Shown one piece after another: positions 11,462 through 23,608 of a stretch of DNA of 64,000 bases. The position numbers were made by a program, and so were the translations under genes. This DNA comes from Cerrena zonata. Lineage: Eukaryota; Basidiomycota; Agaricomycetes; Polyporales; Cerrenaceae. Positions within the stretch are counted from its first letter, which is position 1; every line of letters begins with the position of its first letter. The stretch is from contig JASBNA010000001.1 in assembly GCA_038087015.1 (NCBI GenBank), positions 558,001-622,000 of the forward strand. The letters run 5' to 3'. Under the pieces are notes generated by a model that saw only the letters and a program-made list of their open reading frames with translations, was not told the origin of the DNA and made no database searches.

Positions 11462-14400
11462 CTATACACCACGACGTTGGATATTATACTGCTCTAGCAC
11501 TGTGGGATCTGTGGGCGTAGGGCTTTGGAACAAAAGGTCTTTTCCCGTGCCTGTCTTGGGGAACGCAATTACGTCGCGTATAGTTTCAGTTTTGCAAAGG
11601 ATGGCCATGAGGCGGTCGAAACCTGTGCAAATATATACAAAAATGTCAGCAAAAACGCAAGCCGCAATTTTCGCACGGCGTTCCACAAGATTTCTCTCTA
11701 TGTCAAACGAGTGAACGAGTGATAACAAATGTGGCAAGACTTACCGAGGGCTATTCCGCCATGAGGGGGTGCCCCACAACGTAAGGCGTGTAACAAATGT
11801 CCAAAGGAAGCCGTTTCGGACTTGTTTAGCTAAAAGTAATTTTTAATAACCGGTCAGTCGTGGCGATGGAATCAAAAAATGAGGTGCCAGTGACAGTGAA
11901 GTTGACCGGAAGCTTGTTTGGCATGGGATGGTGGTATAGAGGCTTACCTGAAGGATCTCTGAGAATATATATTCCTGCATTGAGGCATCATGCACACGTA
12001 CTGAACCCCCGCCAATCTCCACACCGTTCAACACGAGGTCGTAATGTTGGCCGCGTACCTACGGCATTTCCATCAGTTTTAGTTAGCTTTAGTTAGCTTA
12101 GACCCAATCAGAAGGGACGAGAAGGAGGTAGGATGTAAAAGGGAAAACCCAGGGAGGCAATGCATAACGCAAGAAGCAAGCAGGACAAAAATGGATCGAG
12201 GGACCAAATTGCTAGCCTCTGAACTTACCTCATTAATCTGGCCGTTATACATCTTTTCAACGTCCTGCCGCATCGGCGCGGTGAATGGATGGTGAGAACT
12301 ACTCCACCGACCATGAGCGAGGAACTCCTTATCCTCATCCGCACGAGTAAACAAAGGAAACTCTGTGATCCATAAAAAGTGAGGTTCTGGGGGCAGTGTT
12401 AACCCTCCTATTCGCCGTGCTTCTTCGAAGAGCGCTAGACGAAGTCGTCCGAGAGGAGTGGAACCACCCTAGCGAGTCTGATGTGAGAGGCGGTCAATTG
12501 AAAGAGGATGCTGGGATGACGTACTTCGGGAATGCGAGAACGCTTCGCGAGCCAGATAGTGCTCCCCGGAGTGACTCCCAAAAATGAATTCATATCCTCC
12601 GTTGACCATGCATCGGGGTCGATTGAATCGCGGATCAACTGACTGCCTTTCGACCAGTTCAGAAGGTTCGCGCTGTTCACATCAATGCGATTCTACAAAT
12701 TGAGGAAAATAGATGAGTAAAATCACTATGGAAATCCAATATTTGGGCACTGACAACACCCGTCTGTGTCTGTTCAACTTCGCTCTTCTTGAGTTTCTTG
12801 GCTCCACGTTGGAATGCCTCGTGATCGTTTTTATTGACTACCAATGCTTCCAGAATGTTTCCTTCAGAGGCAAGAACATGCCTTAACGTTTGAGGTAGAT
12901 AGTTTGTGATATCCCTAATCTAAAACCAAGTATCTCAGCATCACAAAATCCCAAATAGTTTCACACAGACGAACCTCAGAACCAAATCGAGTGTCAGGTT
13001 TGTCGCTACCAAACCGAGACATAGCTTCCGCATACGTCATGACCTTGAATCGCTCTGGAAGTTCAACACCTTCCACTTTCGACCAAATAGTGCGAACGAG
13101 CTTCTCGACAACATCGCGAACCTCTTGTCCACCGATTCGCCATTGATCAGTATTGGGGTTCTGCGCTGCATCTTCCCCTTCGCCCCACGAGACGAATGCC
13201 ATTTCCATATCAATCTGCGTGAACTCGGGTTGTCTGTCTTTTCGACCATCTTCGTCACGGAAACAACGAGCAAGTTGATAGTACTTGTCGACGGCACCTG
13301 AGGCGATGAGGAGTTGTTTCGCTTGTTGGGGAGATTGTGGAAGGGCATAAAAGAGGGGCTCTGACGTGAGACTTCCAGATGTCGATGAGGAATCCCCGGT
13401 CCTCGTGGAGATACGAGTAGGAACAAGGAACTCGCGGGCACCCTCCGGAGTGGATTTAAACAGTAGAGGTGTTTCCACTTCCGTAAAACCTTCAAGTGAC
13501 AAACCTAAGTGTTAGTGTTCATAGAGTGGAGCAAAGTCAGAATTTACCTTCACTATGAAGGATGTTCCTGACGATATGAGCAACCTCACTTCTCTTTCGA
13601 AGGTTACTTGACAGCTCGTTCCTTCTCAGGTCCAGATAACGATATTGCAATCTCAATTCCTCACTTGGCTAGAAAAACCGCACAATCGTCCTTGAGTACA
13701 AAGTTCATCTACGCGCTTAGTCGAGCAAAAGCAGCGCTAGGAATTACTCACCAACTCTCCTAATTTATCAGCACGAGAAGGTAGAAAAGGAAGAGACTGA
13801 TCGGCCGCATTCAGAAGGATAAAGTTCATGACCTCGACCTCGACATCTCCGGATGGAACCTGCCACGCGTGAGTGTAGAATCATATGAGCCTTTGACAGG
13901 TCAACTAAAAATACGAAAAGTACGGGGTAGTATCACATGAGACTTACTTTTCGACACTGGTTCTCAGGTCGGGCATGGACGATCCCCTCTACCATGACAG
14001 CGGATTCCGTCGGAGCTTGACTCATTGCTGCCAGGAGATCGTTAGTGGCATTTGGACCCACGCGTGCAATGAGTTGTGCTGATCCATAGGAGTCTTTAAG
14101 CTGGAAGAATGACCATGTCTTCCCGGCCTTTCTGCAGGAGGACTGTTATTAAATATATTGAAGTCCAACACAAGGCCTTATGAGAGACACGTACCGTTCG
14201 GCTAGTAACCAGCCAGCGAGAACGACTTTTGCTCCATCATCTTGCAGTGTTAGTGCACCGCAATGATGGGTCCGTCTGGGAAATGAAACTAGAGAGAACA
14301 GCAAGGATGTGAGGATGGAGTATTAAAAGGCGACCGCAGTAATGAAAGAAAATCACCAGCGTGTTCTCGCGCCTTCACACGCAAAGACTCGGGATCAGAT

Positions 14401-14558
14401 ACAGTGGTTCCGGAAGAAGGACTAGGATTTGAATGGTTGAGGAGGACTGCATTGTGTGTAAATGAACGGAGTGCAAGACGCGGCAAGTGCTTGACTCTGG
14501 AGTGGCAGAAGAGCCTATTAGGATTTAGAACGCGTGCGGAGCGTGAAAATCCATGCAT
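11462..14558 (-). CDS. MSD1: Mitochondrial aspartyl-tRNA synthetase, bacterial type
   Basis: Charges mitochondrial tRNA-Asp. The N-terminus ([17 protein letters not shown]) is a basic targeting sequence. The OB-fold anticodon-binding domain begins with [19 protein letters not shown] and [13 protein letters not shown]. Class II motif 1 is in [19 protein letters not shown]. Motif 2 is [19 protein letters not shown] followed by DMEMAF. The bacterial-type insertion domain follows, then motif 3 [20 protein letters not shown]. The C-terminus reads [22 protein letters not shown], close to the bacterial 'PVLEEQL..L.I' ending. About ten short introns were followed at key points, including CACGCTG|GT ... 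AG|TTTCATTTCCC near the 5' end. Length, about 700 residues, fits the family. No defect seen. Confidence 0.93.
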
Positions 14559-15673
14559 GCTCTAGAAGACTGTACTCCTCGGTAACCTTCTTCACCTCCA
14601 CTGGGTATACGCCCTACGGCAGGAGCTTTTGTCTGAGGGAGACCTCGAGATGGTCAACGTTTTGAGCTAAGATGAAACAATACCCAAAAGGGTAATGTAG
14701 AAAGCGAGTTGCTTATGATGGCACGCGCGCACGGAAATATATCGGTCATTGAGCGAGAAATTCCAGCTGCTGAGTAGGCTGGAATTGGTAGAGTGGCCAG
14801 GTGGCCACGCCGGTGGTAGAGTGTTCTTGGAAGACCAACAAGTGAACTCAATTCATGGGCAACAACAGTTCCTGACTGACTATCAAAGTTCATTTACTTC
14901 TAGCTACATTCAAACTCTAGGTTATATATCGAGTAACGCAGATCTCGGAAGGTGCGCAGCCCCCAACGACGGAACTGGAAATGGGGGGTCTCTGAAAGAG
15001 AGTTCAATTGACTGGGAAAGGAACTCTGGGGTTTGGACAGGTCTTGGAGTCTTGGGTCGGGCTTGGGTCATCTACGCGGGAAAGGAGGAGATTGACATCG
15101 ACTGTCATCGATCCATCGCGTACATCTAGTACATTTCGGGGAGAGTAGGGAAAGGCGATCAAACACGATGGCATACGCGAACGGCATGCTGGTAGCAGGC
15201 AACGCCTCGTGAATGGGGAGGTCATGGAGCTAAGAGGGTGTTGCCATAATACCTCGCGAGCCCGATCGCGCTTGGGAAGAGAGATCAAAATTAAAGACCG
15301 GTGGTGGAGGCGGGCTGGCTACGCGAAGTCGGGGGTTGGATGGGATTGGGGGAAGCGAGGGTGGCCGCGGATACAGCAACGAGGGAAAAGAGATGGAATC
15401 GAGGGACCAGAGGGACTGGGAGAAAAGACGGCTGTTTGTGGGATGGTGCAGTCTTTAGGCACGGGGCTGGAGTGTATTCTTACGCGGGGGCTCCTTCGAC
15501 GAAGACGAGTGCTATGTTTGAGTCTGGGTGACAGCGGAGGTGTTACATCTGCCGTTACTCTGTTGCGGTGACAGCGGTCGCCAGATTTGCGAGATCGACT
15601 GCTTGCACTGGCACCCGTACTCGCTCTGACAGCCCTTCCTCCTGCGTCTTTCACATCTCGATCCTCTTTTCCC
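14559..15673. other. Intergenic region, about 1.1 kb
   Basis: This is upstream of both the divergent aspartyl-tRNA synthetase and F-box genes. Open frames on both strands (14749-15129, 15209-15571, 15319-15654) overlap each other and lack motifs, so none is called. The right half is GC-richer than its surroundings. Confidence 0.5.
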
Positions 15674-15680
15674 TATAAAT
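15674..15680 (+). promoter_or_regulatory. TATA box of the F-box gene
   Basis: A TATAAAT match lies 60 bases before the ATG at 15741, followed by a C/T-rich leader typical of strongly expressed fungal genes. Called from sequence and position only. Confidence 0.6.
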
Positions 15681-15740
15681 GCATCTCACTTCATCTCCCT
15701 TTAGCTAGCTCCCCTCCTTCCCCTTGCTGCCTCTTCCACC

Positions 15741-16883
15741 ATGTCCCTCACCTCTCTCCCACCCGAGTTGCTTGATGCCATCTTCCAGCCACTCGCCGCC
15801 GCCTCCCTCGCTGCCCTCGCAATATCCTGCTCATCCCTCACCGCCCTCGCAAACCGACAGCTTTATCGTCACTTATCCCTTTCCTCTCATGCACACAACC
15901 TCTCTGCTGTACAATCCATAGCGAACAACATCCCCCTCGCCTCCCTTGTACGCACCTTTTCGATCAGCGTGCTCGAGTCAGACACAAGCACACACGAATA
16001 TTGTGTCTTGCTCAGCAAAATCTTAGGGGACTTGAGAGAGCTCACAAGCCTCGAGGTCCTAATAGGCCCAGATGCGAGCTGGGTGCTTCCTACTACACCA
16101 ACCTTATTCTTCCCCCGCCTGCAGCATCTGACAACGTCCTTCATTTTTGACGTCAATGTGGCGGCGTTTCTTTCTCGTACGCCACATTTGCTGTCCCTCC
16201 AGCTGTCATCTACCTTTGCAGCTTCCGAGACAAGCGAGCTTCTCCCTTCTGCAGTCCCCAAACTGACATCTTACACGGGTCCTGCATCATTGCTTCCCGC
16301 CTTACTCTCCTCTTCTCGTCCTCTAACAACCCTCCACCTCTCCGGTGATCTCACTCTTCCCGACATTGACCATCTCGCGCTTTCTGGACACGATCCGGTC
16401 CTTCCAGACGTAAAACCGGGTGAAGATGGCTGTGAGCTTGGGAAGCCAAGGATTCAAGTCCTGAGCGCCATCACTAGTACACCTCCGGTCACTGTCCTGG
16501 AAGCGCTAGGTAAAGCCTGCCCAAGCTTGGTCTGTCTCCGTGTCATGACCACCTGTGCCTTCTGGGAGGCGCCAGATTTGGTGAGTAAATTCGCCCACAG
16601 ACCACGTATTGACAACCCTGACTTACGGCATTTCCTCCTTTTATAACAATAGAATTTCTACGCGAAAGTCGCGAATACTTTGTCATCCCTGCGCCATCTT
16701 TCCTCCTTTGAGCTCTCCGGTATGCACTGGGAGTCTCGCCCGAAACCTGTGACTTCCAATGACTCGATCATCGAAAAAGAATGGATCTCTCCTCCGGTCA
16801 CCCCTCGAGTGATCGAGGAGGACCCTGCACCCCAGGATTACTATGCTGAATTCGAGGAAAGCTTTATGGAATGGGCATATTAA
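15741..16883 (+). CDS. F-box/LRR-like protein
   Basis: Likely the substrate-recognition part of an SCF ubiquitin ligase. The N-terminus SLTSLPPELLDAIFQPLA is a clear F-box helix pair, followed by ISCSSLTALANRQLYRHLSL. The rest consists of leucine-rich segments (LTSLEVLIGP, FPRLQHLTTSFIF, TPHLLSLQLSS, LRHLSSFELSGMHW). One intron at 16580-16651 joins EAPDL to NFYAKVANTL in frame with GTGAGT/ATAG borders. The C-terminus is acidic (EEDPAPQDYYAEFEESFMEWAY). About 356 residues. Promoter: TATA box at 15674. Family clear; target unknown. Confidence 0.85.
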
Positions 16884-17633
16884 ATCCTACTATCCAACCA
16901 CAAAAAAGCTTCCATTCCTATATTTCTCGTTATATCTCGATAACTTATTCTTTCTTTGGCTAATCAATTGTCGTCACGGTCTGTATTTGCTTTCATATTC
17001 TGCTTTCGTTCGGGGATAATACCACTCGTAGTACCTAATCACGCATAACCATAGACCATCTTTTTCCGCATAATCCATCCTTTTTTAACTGCATAATCAC
17101 TGGATTTCCTTTTGTTCGCCGTCTTCTATCGTCCTTCTTTTTTTCACATCGCATCTTATCTGTATCTCATATCCCTCGTAGCCTATCTCGGAGCCTTTGA
17201 ATACATTATATGTTACACCTATGTTACGTTACAGAGAATGTGATTTTTGAGACTCGATCAGAAACTCATATCGAGAGGAGAGCGGCAAAGAGTTTGTATT
17301 CAGTACATTCAATCACAAGAAGGAATTCGTTGAAAGAGAAGGGGTGGTTCGAAAAAAGAAGATAGCAAGAAGCAGGCATATTTTTGATCGTCGATGACCC
17401 CGTTATAGAAGATACAATGCGGGGCAAATGGCGGAAAGAACCGCCGAACATGAGATTGGGGAGAAGGGGTGTGGTAGAGCAAATCAAGCTACAAGAGTGG
17501 ACAAGTACCAGGCACCACGAGCAACAAGTTATATTGCTAGTTCCCGGGGTATGGAACCTATTCTTGATTCCTCCTCTACCCCCGAAGTATCTGCGCAAAG
17601 ACTACTACCTCCGCGGGACGGTATCGGCGAGAT
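16884..17633. other. Convergent 3' region
   Basis: T-rich sequence follows the F-box stop, then the downstream flank of the MYND gene. Frames at 17266-17598 (minus) and 17384-17842 (plus) overlap and lack motifs; the latter is partly antisense to the real MYND exons. No gene called. Confidence 0.5.
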
Positions 17634-19305
17634 TTACCGACCTCGCGAAAAGCTCTTCATCATGTCCTTCATGCGTTTGGCTTCCTGGCAGACTATCACC
17701 GCAAAAGAGAAACGAAGAGAGAAGCGTGAGTCAAGGTGTCAAACCAAATTTCATATTCCAGAAAAGTAAAGAAAAGACTGGTTTGCAAAACGAGTCTTAT
17801 AAATACGCGGTACGCACCTGGTTTGTGATTTGCCCAGTCTGACTTCTGGCATTGTGGCCCGCAGTACCATACTTCGTGGCATGCGGCACATCGCTTGAAC
17901 GCGGCGACGTTGGTCTCTGTTTTATTGCATCCGCGACGGGAGCAGTTTCTGAGCATAGTCGTCTTTGGTTGCGAATTGGCCCAATTCCAAACATCCTCCG
18001 CCATCCACAGATCCTGCGTCAACCAGAGGTAGTCATGTGCTTCTTCCGGTCCATTCTGCGACCGTGGCAAGTTGTTCAAGCTCGCTGCCAAGACCCGATC
18101 ATGCGTTGGTCAGTAAGTGTATACAGATAAAAACATAGATAGCACAGAAGGGATAAGAATAGAACGATGTGTGGAGATAGTACCATTTAGCAATAAATGA
18201 CAGAATGCGGGGAGATGGGGAAAATGAGGGGACGAAGGAACGAAGGAAGGGTGTGCTATCTTTGGAAAAACGATTGCGTACTTGGTTGCACAACTTTGGC
18301 AAGGACCTTGATCATGACGTTCGGGTTCAGTTTGATCGCGAGCTTATAGTATTGTCTTGCCAGCTCACAATCACCCCAGAGTCTGAATGTAGCCAGGGCT
18401 GCAGTGTACACATGACAGGCAGGGGTCCATTCGGACATATCGTCGATTTCTGCTTGAGGCAAGGGCATCTTTGAGGGTTCAGTCTCAAAGTCACATCCCG
18501 CTTTCTTGGGAGTGGTACCATCATAACGCGTCTTCTTCTCGAGCCAGCGTTGTGAGAAATGAAGTGCATCCTTGTGTCGACCTGCCTGTTGGAGTACAGA
18601 TCCCATCCAGCTACGCTGACCCAAGTTGTCCCCGGGACAGAGACGCAGCATCTCGACTATAGTTTCCCTGTGTAATGTGAACAATCGGGTTAGTGATGTT
18701 CCTATTCATTTGGTTCACATGACGGAGAACGATCGTTTGGAATCTGGAAGATCGTTACTCACGCTGCTTCATTGTAGTGCTTAGCCTCGACATTGAGTCG
18801 GACTATGGCCTGCAGGACGCGCATATAGGGACGAGTTTCGATAAGCGACCAGAAGTGACCACAATGATCACCACTGTCATCAAAACAATCTCTCGCGAGA
18901 TTCTGCTTCAGCCACTTCTTTCCTGGAAAGAGATATTTTTGTCAACCACAATGAGTATACATGGATGATATCATAACAACGTCATTGTCATTCACCTTGT
19001 GCCTCTGCCATTTTTAACATATTGATGCCTTCATCGAGAGTAGGCATCAGGAACGCGAGTTGGACAAACGCGTCCAAATTGGAGGCATCTGCATCCAAGG
19101 CTTTCTCGATGTACGGAAGAGCTTCCTTGGGTTTCTTCTTCCTGCATAGATCCTCTGCGATCTCGAGACTGGATAGAACACAAAGAGTGAGGATAAAGTT
19201 AAGGGGTGGCGTATTTGGTTGAACCACTTACTTCTTGCGAGATACCTCATTGACGGCACCTCCGCCTAGTCCGAGTGCACCTTCCATGCCATGACGTTTA
19301 TTCAT
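17634..19305 (-). CDS. TPR-containing protein with C-terminal MYND zinc finger
   Basis: Probably a protein-interaction factor; MYND fingers bind proline-rich partners. The start ATG at 19305 gives MNKRHGMEGALGLGGGAVNE. TPR-like helices follow: AEDLCRKKKPKEALPYIEKA, VLQAIVRLNVEAKHYNEAA, LRLCPGDNLGQRSWMGSVLQ and LWGDCELARQYYKLAIKLNP. The MYND finger is CSRRGC...AFKRCAACHEVWYCGPQCQK, then SDWANHK. The last zinc-ligand cysteine comes from the final exon: a GTGCGT intron splices HKP to VCQEAKRMKDMMKSFSRGR and the stop at 17634-17636. Stopping at the end of the previous open frame would lose this cysteine. About 420 residues, five or so introns. Family clear; role unknown. Confidence 0.85.
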
Positions 19306-19585
19306 TTTGAGTATCTACGAGAGTCTGAAATGTGATTTGGGTATATCTGGTTGGTATGGTAGGGTATTCAGTTGATGGGTGATGAAAGAAGAACGTGTGG
19401 CTGAATCCAGAACGCGAGGTTGGATACGCGTCGATCCACGAGGTCTAAGACGCCCATAACGCATATGCTAATGAATCACGATCGTGCTCCAAGTTTTTGT
19501 ATATGGCAAGTGTAGATCTTCACGTTGATAGCTTCTAAAAACACAACCCTCGCTAGCAATGTAGTTCTGAAATAACCAGGGTCAA

Positions 19586-20675
19586 TTACGTCTGTGTTTG
19601 TAATTCTCGTACAGCACGGGGTACAAACTCATCTGCCTCGAATACTTGCAGCCACTCTCCAACCACTCTCCTCTCGACGATACATTCCGAATCCTTACCG
19701 CGGTTTTCATCTTCCCCTACATAGCGACACGCTACACCGACGTATTGATTCTGTTTCCCACTCTCTGTGACGTCAACTTCAAAACGGACGAATTCCCAGC
19801 CATGGGGTACACGACCATCGATGCGCACGATGTTCTGCATAACGTCATACTCGACTCTCTGAAAGTCGAAGCCGAGACCTAGCCCCAGAGCTTTGGTATA
19901 CGCTTCCTTCAATGTCCACATGAGGTAGAACCGGCGGATAACCTCGGACTCTTCTAAGGGTGGGGTGGGCAATAGACTTTGCAGTTCTAACCGGGTCAGC
20001 TGGTCATCGGAGGTAAGACATTAGAACGAAGCGAGGAGATCATATATTTGTGAACACGACGTCACCTGTTCTGAGAAAATTTCGATGAATTCTTGAAGAG
20101 ATTGGCGATGTGGGGGTTGTAGTCGCATGACGTCCACGCCAAGTCGATATGCGGGTGGGTCCGGGTAGAGGTCTTCACCTGTAGAGAAGACCATTCCGAT
20201 GAGTCCGTTATCATGAGTGATATTGAACCCCAAAGGTTTATGAGCTCCTTGAACGGTCTATCTTGACACCAATGTGAAGACTGGAAAACTTTGGTCCCAA
20301 TTGTTGGTACCCACGACATATGGTTTTCCCGCCTCTGTGGTAGAGAAGGAAGCATCGTTTGGTGAGATTCCTTGTTCTTTGAGAAGAACGCGCGATAGAA
20401 GACGTCCAACTAAACCACCTGTAAAAGTATATTACGTTGAGTGAGCTGTACAAGCAGTTTGGAGGCAATAATATCACTTACGAAATGTATCCTCTTTACG
20501 ATAGAAGCGACTCAATCTTTGTCTCGAAGAGGGGTCTAGAAGAGAAAGAGCAGCCTCGTATGACTATCATGCCATGACATCATGTTTCTATCGGTATAAG
20601 ATAGAAAGATCCCACCTTGTCAATATATTTTGTGACATTGTCGGAGTCAAACGAGACCAGCCAGACCTGCCACAT
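19586..20675 (-). CDS. 4'-phosphopantetheinyl transferase (Sfp/Lys5 type)
   Basis: Transfers phosphopantetheine from CoA to carrier domains, for example in alpha-aminoadipate reductase (lysine synthesis), polyketide or peptide synthetases. Start MWQVWLVSFDSDNV at 20675. Exon 2 gives LDPSSRQRLSRFYRKEDTFR, joining in frame to GLVGRLLSRVLLKEQGI, the usual N-terminal motif. TEAGKPYV and GFNITHDNGLIG are the family's substrate-loop motifs. LGVDVMRL supplies the Mg-binding Asp and WTLKEAYTKALGLGLG is the WxxKEAxxK signature. About 300 residues with five introns, the usual length. It is the only such enzyme in the window and no carrier-protein gene lies nearby, so it may be the general cellular enzyme. 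Confidence 0.92.
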
Positions 20676-21498
20676 TTACTATGCGCTTACAGGAGTTGTT
20701 GGAGAGTCAAAGTTGACTGAGCCTGCTGATGGTGATGGTGAAAGTCAGCTTAAGCAAGTTTCACGGTGACTTTCCGGTTAATTATGAGGTAAAGTCGATC
20801 GTTCTCGATCGTTCTCGATCACCGCTTAGTAGTCCCACCTCTTCTCCTCCCAGTGAATTTTTGAGGGACAAACACGATCAGCTACTCCGCGTTACAATCT
20901 ATTGACCTATGGATATGGGTTAGCTGAAAATTGTGGAAGTAGTTGACCAAACGGCTTACAGGTTGTCACTTTCATATTCCTTGTAGTAGACGAAGTTGGA
21001 GTCTCAGAGTCTCGACTCGGATAGGCCCACGACAATAATACCCACTTCACACTCTGCGATCCTTTCAATGCGGGTAAAACCAAATTGTGTCAAAACTTTA
21101 TGCATGAATGGTGTTGAATACACGATGTCGTTGTGCGTCGGATTCCGGATTCTGACTATATGCTGCAGAATCATGCCAGCGGATTCATGGTCGAACATTT
21201 GTCCGGTATCCTGGTGCTTTTGTTACAGACTCCATCATGAGAATGTGAATGTGGAGTCGGTTGAAATGTTAGACTATACGCCAGCGATTCGAACATAGGT
21301 ATAGAACTAAGGAATTCTCCGGCCCTTTCTCGACTCGCTAGTTAATACTTTATTGATATGCCCAAGGTGTGCTTATGAATACATGCCCCTAGATCGACCT
21401 ACCCTGTTGCAATCATTCAAATGTGCATGATCATGCACATGAGCGGGTCTACATCTCCACTGTTACGGTTCCTGCGACTTCAACATCACCCTCATTAT
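20676..21498. other. Intergenic region upstream of the phosphopantetheinyl transferase
   Basis: This contains the promoter of the transferase, a short tandem repeat at 20795-20820 and the 3' flank of the F-box/LRR gene. A 64-codon minus-strand frame at 21004-21198 has no partner exon or recognised motif. Confidence 0.5.
20795..20820. repeat. Short tandem repeat, 10-base unit
   Basis: The unit GTTCTCGATC occurs twice in a row and is preceded by a further TCGATC, about 120 bases before the transferase start. The CGATCG-type cores are palindromic, so this could be a protein-binding array, but that is inference. Confidence 0.75.
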
Positions 21499-23406
21499 TT
21501 ATTGAAGTTTATCTTCCTCCTCCTCGTCATCATCATCATCATTCTCTTCCTCTTCCTCTTCCCCGTCCGCCTCTTCCATACACTCGGCATACGTCCCGAA
21601 TTCGTTCGGACTTTCCATGGGGGATATTGATGTAATAGCCACTAAAGATGAAAGTCGTTCTTTCACAACTTCGTCCGATCCGTCGAAGTTTGTACAATCA
21701 TAAAATGTAATTTCGTGGGGGCCAAGTCTATGTTCCTGACGTGTCTGGACCATTTGCACCAGTTGCTTGAAAAAGGTGTCGACTGCAAGACCGCCGAAAT
21801 TTGATCCCTTGAATTCGAAGCTTGTGATGATGAGCGAATGTAATTCGGGGAAAATAAATGTCTTCTCGATTTCATTGCGCCGGTTCTCGGTACCCAACAA
21901 TAGAAGCTCTGGAAGTATCAATGCATTTTGGCCGGTTAATTCCAACTTGACAAGATGCTTGGAGGCTCGGAAAATAGCAAGGAACATATCCAGATCAAAA
22001 TCTTCTACCGAGCCCAACAAGAGTACCCGGATATGTTTCAATTCATCGTGAATAGTCTCACAGATACTTCTGATTATAAGCGTGAACGGTCCAGTCGTCT
22101 CAAAGTTGAGGGTGAGATGGCAATCAGTGGGAAGAGAGCTAAGTGAAGAGAGATAGTCTCTGCTACCAAGGAAGGTAACATAAGGGCATCTGTCGCAGTT
22201 AATGCCAAACGATACCAGGGGTTTGTTTGATGGTAATGTAGTTTCACCCTTTATAAAGGGGATCAAGTCTGCACAGATTACCAGAGTATCCCAGTCATTG
22301 TGTATATCCGCCGATATTTCAACAGAAACCATGGGAGGTAACTGAAGACGAACTAGAAAGTAAACGGCGCTCCTAAAGTCGGACGTGAGGTTCAAGACTT
22401 TCAACCGAAGCATTGGGGTCAATGCAACTGCTCTCGCGATTCCGACATGTCTCGCTCCCTTGTATGAAACGGTAACGCATCACTCAGAGTAAGGCTCTCT
22501 AGTGACTTAAGCTGCCCGAGGCATGCTATAACCTCATCCAAAGTACATTCCTCGACTGCGAGAAAATCGTCCAACATACTGATGCATAGGCACGTTAGCC
22601 CCGAAGGAAAATTTCGACACTGCCACCATTCGAAATTCTTGTCTCTTATAGCTAGTCGCTTGAGTTGCGGGATACTGTGTGTCAGAAGCCATTCTGTGAA
22701 TAAGAACGTTGGGCGAGGGCCTGGGTATGAGGGTGTCCAAATGCGTTGGAGGTCTATGTCCAAGTCAACCAGTAGGGGGAGTTCACGGTTTAAATGCTGA
22801 TCAAACAGGAAAGCATCGTTAGCCAGATCTCGCTGGCATGAGATCACGAGCCTGGATATCCGGTGTAACCCCTTGTGAATAGCCCGCAAACACCGCTCCA
22901 CGATTGGTCGTGACTGAGCACTAGACCTGTTACGAATCTGGGACCATGCGTTGGCGTTGAATTTGATAGTAATACTCGGTAGGCTTTGTGAACGTTCCAA
23001 ACATGCCGAAAAATAATCAGGACCATGGAAGACTATGTCAGCCCATGCCTTCGGAAAGGACAGGGTGAGTGTTCGCCACATATAACACGTGTGAGACACA
23101 TGTATCACTGCTCTACGGGCAACGTCAGAGGGCCAGAAATCTTCCCATCCGTGTCGTAGTTTCAACATTCTGCACCACATCACGATCATGCAAAATATTT
23201 CGGCAGGGAGACGTGAGATAGGTGCTAATGCATTGAATTTCCTCTTCGTTCGGATGATTTCTTGTGGAATATTGTTAAGTTCTCTTTGAAGAGTGTCAAC
23301 TCGAGTCAACAGGCTCTCGCGCTGTTCGGTGATTGCTCTACTACTAGTAGTACGTTAGAAATATTTCACATACAGAGACGAAGCAATCTCACTCTTCTTT
23401 TGTCAT
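21499..23406 (-). CDS. F-box/LRR-like protein with an apparent frame break
   Basis: A probable SCF adaptor of the expanded agaricomycete F-box family. The start is placed at 23406: MTKED splices over a 45-55 base intron (GTGAGA...AG) to RAITEQRESLLTRVDTLQREL, giving the usual coiled N-terminus. The F-box is APISRLPAEIFCMIVMWCRM, then VSHTCYMWRTLTLSFPKAW. LRR-like segments follow (IPQLKRLAIRDKNFEWW, LGQLKSLESLTLSDALPF). The frame stops at 22419, but the family sequence continues at once in another frame (VALTPMLRLKVLNLTSDF, then VYFLVRLQLPPMVSVEIS). No intron-sized GT-AG pair explains the shift, which lies between about 22420 and 22480. The C-terminal tail is strongly acidic (runs of Glu and Asp). 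Either a pseudogene or a one-base sequence error. Confidence 0.72.
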
Positions 23407-23608
23407 CTATCGCTAAACACGATGTCGATCACGAATGACCTCTCCCTAAGGCTCGCGCTTCAAGTTCAAGTTACTGTTCTACGAATAACGGTATCGGGCA
23501 AAGCAAGTACTGGCAGGCGCTAGCGAAGTTCAAACAACCGTATCTCAGATCATCGCTCAGGCCCTTTCCGTATCTGTGACGATTGTCAACTTATTCATAA
23601 CATTCAGA
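23407..23608. promoter_or_regulatory. Divergent promoter between F-box/LRR and Mak32-like genes
   Basis: 202 bases separate the two outward-facing start codons. No TATA box was recognised. Confidence 0.4.

Noticed and set aside
14749..15654. Overlapping frames on both strands between AspRS and the F-box gene
   Set aside because: They overlap each other and show no family features.
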